A stretch of DNA of 64,000 bases from Elysia crispata (GCA_033675545.1 JAWDGP010001967.1:53501-117500); one strand, 5' to 3'; shown: positions 1 through 21,690, counted from the first letter of the stretch. Notes: generated by a model not told the origin, from the sequence alone. Numbers and translations: made by a program.

Positions 1-679
1 TACAGGCAGAAATTTGAGGGTCACTTAGATTAACAATGACTCTGATATTGTTTACTTTGATTACAGAATAAAAAGGCCAATCATATATATATATAGTTAA
101 GAAATGCTTGAAGGTGTTGGGCATTTATTATGCCATAGTAATGCTAAGGGTAGGGGAGAGCCAAGTATTGACATGTAGGAAGAAGATAAAAAGAGAGGAG
201 GAAGTGGCAGGAAGCGGCATCAATTGCATGGGCAGATCACGATACAGGATCAAAGAACCAAAGCAGCCGTAACTTGGGCATTGGTGGGAAGGGTAAATAG
301 TGATTTTATAGACACGTTCTTCGTTTATAAAAACAAGGGAGATAATTATGTGGTAATTTCACTTTAGTAAATTACTTCCCCTTTGTTGCCTTATGTCATG
401 GCTCCAACGAACCTTGCATTCAACCAACTTTTAAAAATGACCGAACTAGTTCGTTGAGTCCGAAGTGTTCTGTATACATGATAACCTTGTATCATGAACA
501 TGATAACTGACCATAAAAAAAAAAATTTCTTAAAATATTTTAGATATTTACAGATTTTCGCAAACAATTTTAATGGAAAATTGGAATAACAGGTACAAAA
601 TGGCCTTAAAGGCAGGAACAAAGAATGTTGATGTTTGATTGCACTTTTAGTACTTTTCATTTTTTTTTGGAGAACTCAC
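1..679 (-). other. Intron 7 of the AFG3L2-like gene (partial)
   Basis: The donor GTGAGT of exon 7 lies at 679-674. No further exon of the m-AAA protease (linker or Walker A region) can be read between here and base 1, so the next exon lies outside the window. Nothing else is recognised. Confidence 0.7.
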
Positions 680-3600
680 CCCTCGTCGGAAGAGCCAAAT
701 CATGATGCCTATGGGAATGAGCCACCCAAGAGAATTCAATACCAAACTGCCCCTTGAGACAAAAAAAGTAATAAATAGATAATAAAAAAATTACAAAACT
801 ATTCAACGCCATATTTTACAATGCTTTTCACCGAAAATTCTAATTTCAGGTTTGGTATTTTATGAATTACAATATCTTTCTGGACTCTCTTTCTCTTTCT
901 ATCTCTTTTTTAGATTTTCCTTCAATTTTACAAAGATGTTTGACATATTAAACTAGAATTTTAACTAAAATAAACTGCAGCTGAAATCAATCGACTGTCT
1001 TAAAGGCAATGCCGTGGTTGAATATTTTACAACACAATAGAAGATATAAATCCTGTAACAGGCTAAGCAGAGTTTTGCGTTAAAATTAAATAAGTATAAA
1101 TGTTATGACTGACAGTGACACTGAATTTTAAGCACATGAGTTTTAAGAATTCTCCGTTGGTCAAACGGCTTAACAATAGACCAATAGCAGCACCAATAAA
1201 TTAGCAAAGCAAGATAAAGCTACCTACCAATCACTCTCTTTTTTATATACAACTGTAATAAAGTTAGAAGGTTCCATATTCATTTCCATTTGAGCTTTCT
1301 CAAGATTTCTTTCAAATGTCTCTACACTTCCTATGGTAAACCAAATTGCATGCTGGAGAAAAAATAAGATGAAAGATCATATACTTTTCTTTACATTGTT
1401 ATCTTAAAAGCAAAACTCAGGTGTAAGTCAGTATTCTTCTTATAGTTTCTAAAAGATTGGTTGAAATAAATGAGGGACTTTTGGCTTGTCAGACCAAAGT
1501 TGAACTGAATTTAACTGGTTAAACTTATAAACTGAAAATGTTAAAAAATAAATATAAAGCATCTTGTCACTGCAATACTCATTTATGGCAGATGGCCTAT
1601 TAGTTTAAGTGTGGATTTAAAGTGGTAATATCTCTATGTTATCTTTTCGCACTATGGGTAATTTACTCACAGAAGCATCAATTTGTGAACCTGGAACAAA
1701 TCTAACTCGCACCCACTTATTGTTTACAACTTCTACTTGATCCACCTGGTGACAAAATATAAGTTAATAATAAAATGAATTTCATGAGCAGTTATAAAAC
1801 AAATATCAATGAATCAAGATTTAACTTATGCAGTAATTAACTGCTATCAAAATGAAATCAAAAGATCAGTGCCTTCAACTAAACTTTGCTCAATGTCTTT
1901 GTGTTCAAAACATACTAGAATCATTTTTAATAAACATATAATGATGAATAAAAAAAAAAACTTTAGCAGATTCCACCATATTATACATTGAGTAGGAAGA
2001 AAATTTCATTAAGAGTCCATCAGATACTGAGAACATTGGAAATTCTTACGTTTCAAACAAAATATGAATGCAATTGAAATTGTACAAGTTTAAGATTAAA
2101 GTATTTTTAAATAAATGAAACTGTATTACTTGTGGTAAGACAGTAAAGCACACTAGATATCTTGGACACTTAAATACATGTACAGACAATTACTTGTAGA
2201 ATTTATCAAAAAAATACATTCAGTGCAGAGTGAAGTAATGATGTACTAGAGACATACCATTCCTGAAGATAAGTATGTCTGGAAGAATTCTTTCATGGTT
2301 ATTTCTTTGTACTGACTGGTGTAGAGCATGTAAAGAAGAACTGCAGCAACAATGTTGCCCAGAATAAGTAGCTGCATGTCTGGAGGCCCATTTGGCTTCT
2401 TTCCACCTTTCTGATCACCAGCCCTTGACAGAGACAAAAAAATATATGACATCATTTTCTTATCATAAGATTTATTGTCAAATTCTAAAACAATGATGCA
2501 AAGAAACAATCATTCAAATATTTTAATGCTATGATGAATTAATTATCCACTGCAACGATCTCAACTTGAGAGGTGAAATAAATTACAATGACAGCAGTTA
2601 TGATAGAAATAATTTTATAAGTTACATAAAAAAAGAAAAATCATATGAAATTACCTCTTGAACTTAAGGTCTCCAAGATCAAATCGAAACTGGAAATTGA
2701 ACTCTGAGTCACCATCTTTTGTTGTCTTTGAATCTGGAAAAGTAAATTAAAGGTTTCAATTAAAATTTGTTTCTAGAAAAAAAGAAAGCCACAAAAAAAA
2801 AAAAAACAAACAAAACAAAAGCCTTTTAAAGATTAGGGAACTCATGTATCTATCTAGATCTCTCTTTTAACTATAAAACCTCTGACATTCACATATTACA
2901 TTATACCTTTAGACTTTGAGGGTTCTTTCGAAGATTTCTCTGATTTGTCTGCAAACAGCCTGAAAAGGTAATGCTTATTGGTTGACAGATGACGTGATGA
3001 CAGAAGATGTGATTTTTTCCCTGCTACTGAATGTATGCCTTTTTGAAGCTGAAAATAAAAAAAAAATAATAAATAACTTTTCAAGCATATGTTTCACACC
3101 AATTGCAAGTTGTCAATATTAAAATGATGTGTGCAATTTTACTGTATGGCTAATGAATTTAATTTTTCGGAGCAGTGATCTATTTATCAAATTTCAGATA
3201 CAAAGTTTTCAAATCCGAGACTTACTTAACGAAAAGCAAAAAAAGGAACATCAGGTTATCCATCAGGTCACTTGCTGTCTTATAATACCACTATAAAAAA
3301 TGCAGTGGAGTTTCAAAAACTGGCCATCTCTAGCGATTTTTTAGCTCTGCACTTCTGACAAATGCTGATCAACCTTACTCAAATCTATCACAATCTTTGG
3401 CCCCTGTGCAGCCCGATCATGCTTTATCGGTGCAAAATGATAAAATAAAAATAAATTTTTTCTTCATTTCAAAAAAGCCATAAAAATATGAAATTTGACA
3501 TTACTTTGAAAAAGAATGAAAACAAATAACAATTACCTGGAAAAACCTTGTGTAAACTGAATCCCCTCAATTTCAACTACAGGCAAAAACCTGTGTGTTT

Positions 3601-4571
3601 TGTACATTACTATTCAAATTTGCTTACCATATTAAAAAAAAAATGAAAAAAAGACGCAATTTTTTCCTTTGCTTTGTTATTTTCCTCCCACTGCTGATGT
3701 GCATGAATGTAAATTAGTGAAGCTAAGTTTTATTCTCATAGAGATCTATACGTTTACTGCATGAAGTTAAATCAACAGCCTTGATCTCTCTCTTTGTTAT
3801 AACATGAAAACATAGTTATAATCTCATTAAATGGCAAAGAACTCATCAATACTGACAATATAATGAGAGACTTTTAAAGTCATCAGTATAATATATATGC
3901 AAACATCCTGACTCGACTTAAAAAACCCATCCATACTTCCAAATTTAATGACATCTAGTCCAATCTCTATCCCTTGCCGTTAATGATAAATCACAAAAAT
4001 CAGCTCTTTTTCTAACATGTATGCGTGGTTACATGTAAACATTTCAACACAGACCAAAAGGAATTTGAAAGGAAATAATTTGCAGGATGAACTTACCATT
4101 CAAACAGGTATAATCCAACGGATGATTAACTCAAGTCAAACTCAAAGTTAAAAAATCCTCAAGAAAACTCACTAAACTTTCTCTTATTTTCTTATCCCCC
4201 CACTCTCCCACAAAAAAAAGGAAAAGAAATTGTCACTGATAAGCATTAATACCTTTCAAAATTGTCATAACACTGTTAAATCTCCAAGTTTTTCCACTCA
4301 GGCAATGAAAAGAGCATATTTATCTAGAATTATGATATTAATAATTAAGATTGCCTTTAAGATTATCTGCTTAAATCTTTCTATAGCAATCTTCTAGGTT
4401 TTCCCCTCATGCAGACTGACACAATGACAAACATGCACACAAACACTAAGCTATCCTGATTTTTTTGGTGTTAAACCTTTAACACTATCAGATGAGCCTA
4501 ATCATTTGTTTTACAGGCACTTTGTAAAGCCTTAAGGAAGATTTAACAATAATGATTAAAAAATGGTAACA

Positions 4572-4633
<62 letters not shown>

Positions 4634-5220
4634 CTGGAAATTCTACCGCCATTGCTTTTTTTTTCTTTGTAAGTTTTATTAATTAAAGAGAAAATCTAGA
4701 GCTAGGACTATTAAAAATTGTTTTTAAAAAAAAAGATACCCACTTCCCTGGTGCACAAACCGACATGTTAATTAATCTAGATCTAGATCTATTTCTTGAA
4801 GCTCAGACTGTTTGGATTTCTAATTCTATTGTAGGGTTAAAAAAAAGGATGTGACTGGTTCAATTTTGCACTGTCATTCTTAAAGTTCTAGATCTAACTC
4901 TAAATTCTTGCTGGATTCTTTGGCAATTCAGTAGAAAAGTAAAAATTGATCTGAAAAAATAAAAGACGTAAAATCAGATCTAGATTGCAGCATATCTTCT
5001 TGCCCTTGTCAGAAACAAATTTAGAAGCTTTGTCTACGTCTGTTCTAAATCAAGATCTAGATGTAGATCTCCTTTAAGTAGTATTCGTTAAATAGAGATC
5101 TGGATCTTAATGATGGATCTACAACACGGTGAAACCTACCACTTGCCAAGAAGTTCCTCTCCACAAAATGCGGTTTAATGGCTCACCAAGGCTTAGTTTG
5201 GTGATGAATCGGTAAGCCAT
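680..5220 (-). CDS. AFG3L2: AFG3L2-like mitochondrial m-AAA protease, N-terminal half (partial, runs off left edge)
   Basis: Seven coding exons join in frame on the minus strand: 5220-5140, 3048-2907, 2733-2655, 2423-2258, 1745-1671, 1352-1228 and 752-680. All have AG/GT borders and together give 247 residues. The product is a subunit of the ATP-dependent m-AAA protease of the mitochondrial inner membrane, which degrades and processes membrane proteins. The N-terminus is basic and hydroxylated, as expected for a mitochondrial presequence. Residues about 110-130 form a first membrane segment, followed by the FtsH extracellular (intermembrane-space) domain, with EITMKEFFQTYL, VDQVEVVNN and WFTIGSVETFERNLE closely matching AFG3L1/AFG3L2. 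A second membrane segment ends in FRRG. The AAA and HExxH peptidase domains must lie to the left of base 1. Paraplegin (SPG7) was considered, but the WFxIGSVxTFERNLE block fits AFG3L better. The gene is divergently arranged with CYBA. Confidence 0.9.
4571..4632. repeat. (TAA)n microsatellite in AFG3L2-like intron 1
   Basis: About 20 uninterrupted AAT/TAA triplets inside the long first intron (3049-5139) of the minus-strand gene. The rest of that intron shows no coding signal. Confidence 0.95.
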
Positions 5221-5812
5221 TGCTTCAACCTTTCTACAGGTCAGCAGGCTTTTACTTTCTTAAGGTCCGTTCTGTTGCTACTTTGGAGAATCTCTAAACA
5301 CGATAGCTAGCTTTAGTATATATATAAGTTATAACATCAAATCGAAAGCAGTTTACAAGGTTGTTTGAGTGTTGCGTTAGCCAAGGGATGAGTTTGCATG
5401 AATCGTCTCCCTTTGACCCTTACAAAACACTTCTTAGGTAATCTTAAAACTTGGATGGAGTTAACCACGAAATAACGACAATGTAATTTTCAAGTGTTGT
5501 CGACTGCTAGATCTTATCACCTTTCAGGGAAGTTCAACTTCCTAACACAACTCCTGGTATTCATTGCTAGACCTGACGAATGGATGAATCTCAATGTTAA
5601 TTAATACTCATGCGTAATGCATCAATTTGAGATTAAAAACAAATCTGTAGACTAAGGCTTTGACTTCCACTTAGCTAGATTAGATTCTAGATCTAGATTT
5701 AGGATCTTAAAATGTGTCCAGAGCTAATCAATCTAGATCTAGATCTTAATCGAGATATCCAATAGGCTACATATACATCCAAGGAATACGGTTAGCTGCT
5801 CATGAATTGAAA
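5221..5812. promoter_or_regulatory. Probable bidirectional promoter between AFG3L2-like gene and CYBA
   Basis: Only 592 bp separate the start codon of the minus-strand m-AAA gene (5220) from that of CYBA (5813), so both 5' UTRs and both promoters should lie here or in nearby 5' UTR exons. A TATATATATAA run occurs near 5318. TAGATC-type hexamer runs occur near 5683-5700 and 5732-5747. The region is AT-rich and no CpG-dense core was noticed. The role is inferred from gene arrangement; transcription start sites cannot be read from the sequence. Confidence 0.6.
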
Positions 5813-11415
<5,603 letters not shown>

Positions 11416-12172
11416 TTTAGATTGTCCCATTTTAGCCATCTGTCTTCCAGTTTTGGTTTTCCTTTCATACTTTTTATGACTAGTATCTTGTGGTTACTTA
11501 CTGGTGGTAAAGTAGACATGAATGTGGCAATTCATAAACATGTAATGAAAAGGTCCCTGATATGCAGCCTTCATGTTAACATGTTCGTAAGTCTAAGACC
11601 GCACCATCTTACTGTTGTTAAATATTCATAGATGCAAAAATATAAAATTTGTTGTTTATTTTATTCACATGTATGTATTTTTTTTTCTTATCGTGAGGAA
11701 AAATTATCAGGTATTAACAGTAAAATTTTGGATTCACAACATTTTTGAGGGTGTTTCTCTGTTATTACCTGATATGATTGACATGGAATAGAGCATGTTT
11801 TATCTTTTATAATATATATGGCAGCAATTTAAACTGAAATGCACATAATACGCACTAATATTTTAAATTACCTGCACTCTGCCGTTACTTGTAAAAATAA
11901 ATTCCTTTGTTTTTACAGATTGCATGAACTCTTATTAGTGATACAAATAGATTTTTAAAATTTTTTGATAATTTAAAAGCCTTTTTAACGCAGGTCTACA
12001 ATGTGTGATATATAAGAAAGGGTGCATGCACATCATTTTATTGTTTGCAGTCTACTCTTAATGATAAGAGACGTTTAAAACCTTTTACTTGTTGACTGTC
12101 ATGATTTTAAAGTTATGTAATTAAAATGACTGGCTGTCTTCCTTTCTTTTGTTTCTTTTTTTGGCCAATAAA
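11416..12172 (+). other. Probable 3' UTR of CYBA with candidate poly(A) signals
   Basis: After the CYBA stop codon at 11413-11415 there is no further coding signal. AATAAA hexamers occur at 11896-11901 and 12167-12172, either of which could end the transcript. The true 3' end cannot be decided from sequence alone. Confidence 0.45.
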
Positions 12173-12935
12173 CAACTCCCAAGTTAGCTGCACTAGTTAA
12201 GGCATGAAATTTCTTTACTTTGAGTTGGAAGTGCTTGGAGATTTGGAGACAAAATCTTATTCTTGGAAAATGCAGAAATGTTCAGCTTGGTGAAATGTGG
12301 TGCAAAATTTTCTTTAAAACTTTTTAGCAGAGCCAATCAGGTGATTGAAAAAAAAATTAAATATTTTCATATCATTTTACTTACAAAAGATCTAGCTCAA
12401 CTAATTGTTTGAAATATTGAAGTTGTATACATATATTAACATTATACTGAGATGCACGTAATAAGCATAATTATTTTTAATTATGTGCACTTAGATTGCA
12501 AAAATAAAGTCTGTTTCTTTATTATTATTTTTTTAAATTAGAAACTAAAGCCTTTTTAAAATACTCAACACAGGTCTACAATGTGTAATATTTAAGGAAG
12601 TGTGCATGGATATAGCATTTAATTATTTAGAGTTTTATTTTTTAAGAGTCATTTAAGGGTTCTCTGTCATGATTTTAAAATTCTATAAAAGACTGGTTGT
12701 CTTCCTTTCTTTTCGTTTTTTATAAAAAGATATTAGAATTGTCATAGCAAAGGTGTTTCATGGCAAATAAAGAACTCCCAAATAAGCTGCATTAATCAAG
12801 GCATGAAAAAGCTTTACTTTCACTTGCAAGTCCAGTGAGAATCAGAGAATGGAAAACGCATGAGAGTTCAGCTGACAATGACAAAACTTTGTGCAAACTT
12901 TTCTCAAAACTTTTTAGTAGAGCCAAATGTTTTTT
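11812..12935. repeat. Diverged direct duplication (two copies of about 0.5-0.55 kb)
   Basis: Copy A (about 11812-12345) and copy B (about 12425-12935) share ordered landmarks: GCAGGTCTACAATGTGT against ACAGGTCTACAATGTGT, CTGTCATGATTTTAAA, TGTCTTCCTTTCTTTT, AATAAA-containing ACTCCCAA, AAGGCATGAAA, and AAAACTTTTTAG(C/T)AGAGCCAA. Each copy has two AATAAA-like signals. Divergence is substantial, so the event is old. It lies just downstream of CYBA. Confidence 0.8.
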
Positions 12936-13186
12936 TAACCATGAAAATATTTTTTTACATCATATTAAATATGAAAGATCTAACCCCTTAAACTAAAAGT
13001 GGAGCTCAACTAGTTGTTAAAACATTCTGGCTGTTGATGTACGCAATTTATTTTGCTGTTAAAGCTTTTTTTTTTATTCTTGATAAATAATCATTTTCGT
13101 GAATTACACCATGCTTTTTATTATATATTTTATTAACGCATAAAATTCTACAAACTTTGCTTCTTCAAAAGTTTATGTTTATATTA

Positions 13187-13656
13187 CAGTTGGGTCCGGT
13201 TATTTCGAAGTCATTGGGATAGAAAAAGGACTTCAAATTATCCAAAATTCAAATTATCAGGATACACAGAGTAAAATTAAAATGATGATGGGTGAGAAAT
13301 GTCATACTAGTGTGTGCGGGGTGCTATGACGATACGTCACCTGATCCCTGGACCTAACCCCTTTCCCTTTCCTTCTCTTAGCCTTATTGCCTGCAACACA
13401 CACATACACACACAAGAATTGCTTGCCGCATGGAGTATAGCACTTTATGTACTTTGTTTTACAAGCCAAGAAAAGTGCTTTCAGAATCGAAAAATCATGC
13501 CAAAATAGCTTCAAATGAACCAAATCCTTTTTTGAAAATTCGAACTAACCAATATTTCTAGTAAAGCTTAAAGAGAGAAATATTCAGTAAAGTAAAACGA
13601 CTTCGAAATATCCAAGAATTTAAACTATCCTGATTCAAATTATTTGGACTCGACTG
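13187..13656. mobile_element. Non-autonomous Tigger/pogo-like (Tc1/mariner superfamily) MITE
   Basis: A 470-bp element flanked by TA on both sides (13185-13186 and 13657-13658). The left end reads CAGTTGGGTCCGGTTATTTC and the right end, read inward on the other strand, CAGTCGAGTCCAAATAATTT. Both continue into 'TTCGAAGTC...' and 'TTCAAATTATC' sub-terminal motifs typical of Tigger/pogo inverted repeats. There is no transposase reading frame, so it would have needed a partner in trans. Family assignment rests on recalled TIR sequence style. Confidence 0.75.
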
Positions 13657-15022
13657 TATAACTTAGAATATTAAAGATGCTGACTTTTCTTGTCTTGCAT
13701 ATCAATTTGTCTTTCAGAATGTTTTCTTCTAACTCATTCCATATTGTAAACTAAAAGTATCCTTAGTTACTTTGCACAAGATGTAAATTTGAAATCATGT
13801 TTATTAAAAAAAATTTATATTTTACTCCATGGAAATTCTTTTTTTTTAATTATTCTTCTTTTCGATCTTCTTATGATATTTTACTGGAGTATGCAGTACA
13901 TGTATGTATATAATTATGTCCTTTTCACCACCAAAGCCTCAGACTTCTGAGCCAAACTTAGAGACACTAGCGCCATACACATTGATTCACAATTTATGTA
14001 GCTTCTCTCTGCCATTTGGGCCAGAACGGCTTACTGAAGAAATTGGTCTAAATAATAATAATACTGTCTTAATTACCCATATTCATGATTAATATCTATA
14101 CAAAACCATCTCTTTGCCAAGTCATTTCGTCGAGAAAATGAAAGAAATAAGCTTACAAGTTTCCAGTTCTGATCGAAGAGGTTCTAATAATAGCTATTAT
14201 CAGAACATCTTTGGTTCTGACACAGTTCGTGTCGAATTTAGATCTCTCTGGGTTCAGAAGATCCTTTTGGCATTTATGGTCCATATTTTGAGCAGCAATC
14301 AGAGAGGGGTTTATGTTTGTTCTGAAGACAGTTCTGTTCCGCGTTCCAAGGTGATGAACAATTATTGTCTGGGAATGTGTCGACACGGACGGCCGTGAAG
14401 GGAGCGGTTTTTTTTTATGGTTCCTTTCATGGTGGACATGTGCAATATTCTGACTCTACGAAGCAGAAATTTCAAACCTTGATCATTTAAGTGTTATGGG
14501 ACCAACTGTCAGGATGTACGGCAGGCCAACCCGCCAACACACTGGCATTCGCTTTATGGCATGGGCACCAGGGAAATAAAAGACAGTAGAAGGGAAGCCG
14601 CTATCAGCCAGCTTCAAGCACCTGGTGATTCCTTTATATCCTATAGTCACGATGTGAAAGAATAAAGAAAGTAGGAGATTTGGCACTTATCAAACTCGCC
14701 GACGAATGCGTTTCCAAAAGATAGGGATGGGGCAATGTCCAAGATACAAACACGCAGGCTACAAGTCGTGAGGCCTTGGCACAGTTGTGGCACTGCTGCT
14801 GCCTGCACATGTACTACTACAGTACTAGTGTACTAGCCCTGACACAGTCACAGAGCTTATGGAAAGTCCACCGATTTCTCATGGAGCGTTCATGGAGCGA
14901 ACACTTCCTGGTGCAGATCTAGACTTTGTATCGTAGTCACGATCTAAGGCCGAGAGGTCCATGTCAGGTGCGATTGCTCTTTGTCCTATAACCTGAACTA
15001 ACTTCACTGCACACGCTTGTGA
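13657..15022. other. Intergenic, no gene recognised
   Basis: Short open frames (for example 14114-14398 on + and 14153-14386 on -) overlap each other, have no recognisable domain and no clear splice context. No RNA gene or mobile element was recognised. Confidence 0.6.
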
Positions 15023-15472
15023 GTGTTAGGATCCTTGTTACGTGTAATCTGTGTTAAAACTATATCGATAGTGTTAATTTCAGGGCATCATCATTCATTG
15101 CTTTCCCAATGTGTTAGGATCCTAGTTACGTGTAATCTGTGTTAAAACTATATCGATAGTGTTAATTTCAGGGCGTCATCATTCATTGCTTTCCCAATGT
15201 GTTAGGATCCTAGTTACGTGTAATCTGTGTTAAAACATCATCGATATTGTTAATTTCAGGGCATCACCATTCATTGCTTTCCCAATGTGTTAGGATCCTA
15301 GTTACGTGTAATCTGTGTTAAAACATCATCGATATTGTTAATTTCAGGGCGTCATCATTCATTGCTTTCCCAATGTGTTAGGATCCTAGTTACGTGTAAT
15401 CTGTGTTAAAACATCATCGATATTGTTAATTTCAGGGCATCATCATTCATTGCTTTCCCAATGTGTTAGGAT
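15023..15472. repeat. 88-bp tandem repeat, five copies
   Basis: Copies start at 15023, 15111, 15199, 15287 and 15375, with a partial sixth from 15463. Every unit contains three GTGTTA words and a GGATCC site. Copies 1-2 carry TATATCGATAG whereas copies 3-5 carry CATCATCGATAT, so the array grew from at least two unit types. Copies are nearly identical, which implies recent expansion. Confidence 0.95.
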
Positions 15473-17731
15473 GTGGGGAAAAAAGGGCAATTCGATTGGT
15501 AAACGACAGATTAAATCAGATTAAGCTAAACACAGGAAATTTGAAAAAACTGCTTCGCGTTTATACATGTATTTTTAATGATGTAATGTTATCTTTTGCT
15601 CCAAGATATTATGTGACCTCTGGTTACAATAATCGATAATGATGAATGCCAGAGAAACACTTTAACCAGCTGTATTAAGATCATATAACACAAGTACTTG
15701 TAGAAGAAAAGTAATCGACAGCCTTTTTTTTTCCATTTTTTTTTTGTCACTTCATCTTCATGTCCGAATCTTCCCCACGCCACCTTTTCCTCTATTTCAC
15801 TGCCTCCTCTTCCTCCTATTTCTTTTTTTTGATATTCTCATTCCTTTTTGTTCTTCCTCTTCCTCTTTTTATTCCCTGTCATCTTTTTTTCCCCCTTTTT
15901 TTCTTCTTCTCCGTAACCCTCTCTTCTAGCAGTCTTATCCAAATCCTGTGAAATCTGGACACTGGCTTTATGTCAGTGGTTTTTCCAGTAAAGTATACAA
16001 TATTATCTACCATAATGTTTGTTTTAAGCTGGTATACACCTAATTTCTTTCTTTTATCGGTTGGATCTTTTACGAGTTGTTAAGAACAATCTTTTAAAAA
16101 AAAATGATTCAGACGGAACTACGAGTAACAAGAATTATCTGAACCCCATTTCAACCCTTCCCTCCCCTCTTCCCCAACACCCCCTATCACCCTCATGTTC
16201 TTCTCTCTTCAATGTAAAAGCTCTTTTGTCCTCTTTCATACGTAAAATACAGCCATCGTATGGTTGTTTAACAACGATGAACTTATTGTCTACAGTTTAT
16301 TTATTTATGCATCTCTCGACAAGTTTGATTGTGTGGAGGAAGTGGAGTTAATTTTCTCCGAGTATGCTGAAGCTATTCAAAGCTTCACTTTTTCCATGAG
16401 CCAACATGAATTTTTTAAAGAACTGTACGGTGGTCTTCGTGTCCGGCAGGTTCTCCACGAAGGCCATAATTTTTAACGCCGTCTTTATCTCTCTCAGATT
16501 CTTTCTTTGAAAAATCCAGTAGATCCGTTTTCTGTTTCACTTTTCCATTGAAATCGTGACATAAAAAACCCTCCCCCAAAACGGCTCGTCTGATCCTCTG
16601 TGGTGATGGCTCTGTCCGAGATTGGGTCTGGTTACACTTCTTCGCCGCTCAAGTCATGACATGGGTGACCTTCAGATCGAATGATGCATGCCGTGCTTCG
16701 TCATCTTCCCATGTCTCCTTCCAGTCACAGAGTTAACAAGACATGCGCCAAGCACTTTTCACACTTAAGCCACCTCTGTGTTGACGAACTTTTCTTTACT
16801 CTGTTATGATGAGATAGCTATCAAGACACGAAATTTGATCAAATAAGCCTCGGTGTATGTGAAAGTCTCGCTTTAGCGCACGGACCGCACGGAAACGCTT
16901 TCTAAATCCTTCTAAACGCTTAGGAAAGCGTCGTATGAAAAAAAAAAAAAAAAAAAGGAAGAAGGTAAATAAAACTGATACTATGCCCTTGATTTTTTTT
17001 CTTTTTATTTCAAGAATCGTGCTTAATCTTGGGAAGCGCTTTTCATTCCACCCATAATTCTACTGAAGCGAGGGTCTCAAAACCCAGTTGAGTCCCATTG
17101 CCCAACATAACTTCTCTTTACTGTCCTTATCGCAAGGAAAGGCCGCTTTGGACACTGAATGCAGAAAGAAGCAAGCCATGAGCATCTTAAGGCAATCTGA
17201 GAAACAAACAAGAAATCAGCAACAGATGAGCTATAGAAAGTCAGGGCAATCATCTTATTCAATTAGAATGTGGTAATACAATTTCGAACAATACTGCTAA
17301 ATCTCATACAGTTGACTTCATTCAATAAAACTTGAAATAGGTAAAGTCATTGAGAATTGGGATGCCAAATATTGATTTTGTTTCTCCGGTCTACTGGGTT
17401 GAATGACAATTGAAGATTTCTTCACTCAAAACCATTGGATTTTGTTGGATTTCTGGCACTGTTTCTAACAGTTTAACTAGACAGATAGACAGATAGTGAT
17501 GGTGGGAATATAACGAACTTCAAAGAATACTATGTGTGTTTGGGAGAGAAGACAAGAACAGTGATATCATGTCTTTCTTATTCACACCAATCGCTGTTTG
17601 TGGCAACAAAACCTTTCCCTCAGCTGTTGGATGTTTTAAAACGCCTGTCTTGCGACTAAGCGTTTTGTTTTTTAATTGTTTACTTTTGACTCTCACACTC
17701 TTTCTCTCCCAAACACTGTCCTATTTCGAGC
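15473..17731. other. Intergenic, low-complexity patches, no gene recognised
   Basis: Contains a pyrimidine-rich stretch (about 15720-15930) rich in TTCCTC words, an A-tract near 16940-16957, and a short inverted repeat near 16894-16935 built from AACGCTTTC and GAAAGCGT. Open frames here are short and composition-driven. Confidence 0.55.
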
Positions 17732-17785
17732 CTGTCTCTGTCTGTCTGTCTGTCTCTGTCTCTGTCTGTCTGTCTGTCTGTCTGC

Positions 17786-17882
<97 letters not shown>
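17732..17882. repeat. (TGTC)n/(TC)n compound microsatellite
   Basis: A CTGT/CTCTGT stretch passes directly into about 35 uninterrupted TC dinucleotides. Reading frames of Leu-Ser or Arg-Glu through it are artefacts. Confidence 0.97.
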
Positions 17883-21343
<3,461 letters not shown>

Positions 21344-21450
21344 GCTTACATACTAGATTTGAAGGTGTACGCTTCAATTCAGAAAGAGTAAGACGAAATA
21401 TGGCTGAAAGACACTGCATTAATTTAAATTCCACGAAAGATTACTAATTT

Positions 21451-21690
21451 TTTTGTCCCAAGGTTTTCTTCTTTTACAGTATACTGACTGTTGAAAAAGC
21501 AATAAAGCCTTTTGTATCAAGATTTTCTTCTATTAAAGTATACTGAGTTTTGGAAAAGCAATAGTCTTTTGTACAAAAGCTTTCTTCTATTACAGTATAC
21601 TGACTGTTGGAAAAGTAATAATGTCTTTTGTACCAAGGTTTTCTTCTTTTACAGTATACTGACTGTTGGAAAAGCAATAAATCGTTGGAT
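21451..21690. repeat. Short tandem repeat, four units of about 57-59 bp
   Basis: Units begin with TTTTGT at about 21451, 21510, 21567 and 21626. Each contains TTTTCTTCT(A/T)TTACAGTATACTGA followed by GGAAAAGCAATA. Each copy carries a polypyrimidine-TTACAG string resembling a 3' splice acceptor, but no exon was found to go with it. The unit length resembles the large satellite nearby, but the sequence is unrelated. Confidence 0.85.

Noticed and set aside
14114-14398. 94-codon plus-strand frame
   Set aside because: It overlaps an equally long antisense frame, has no recognisable motif and lacks splice context.
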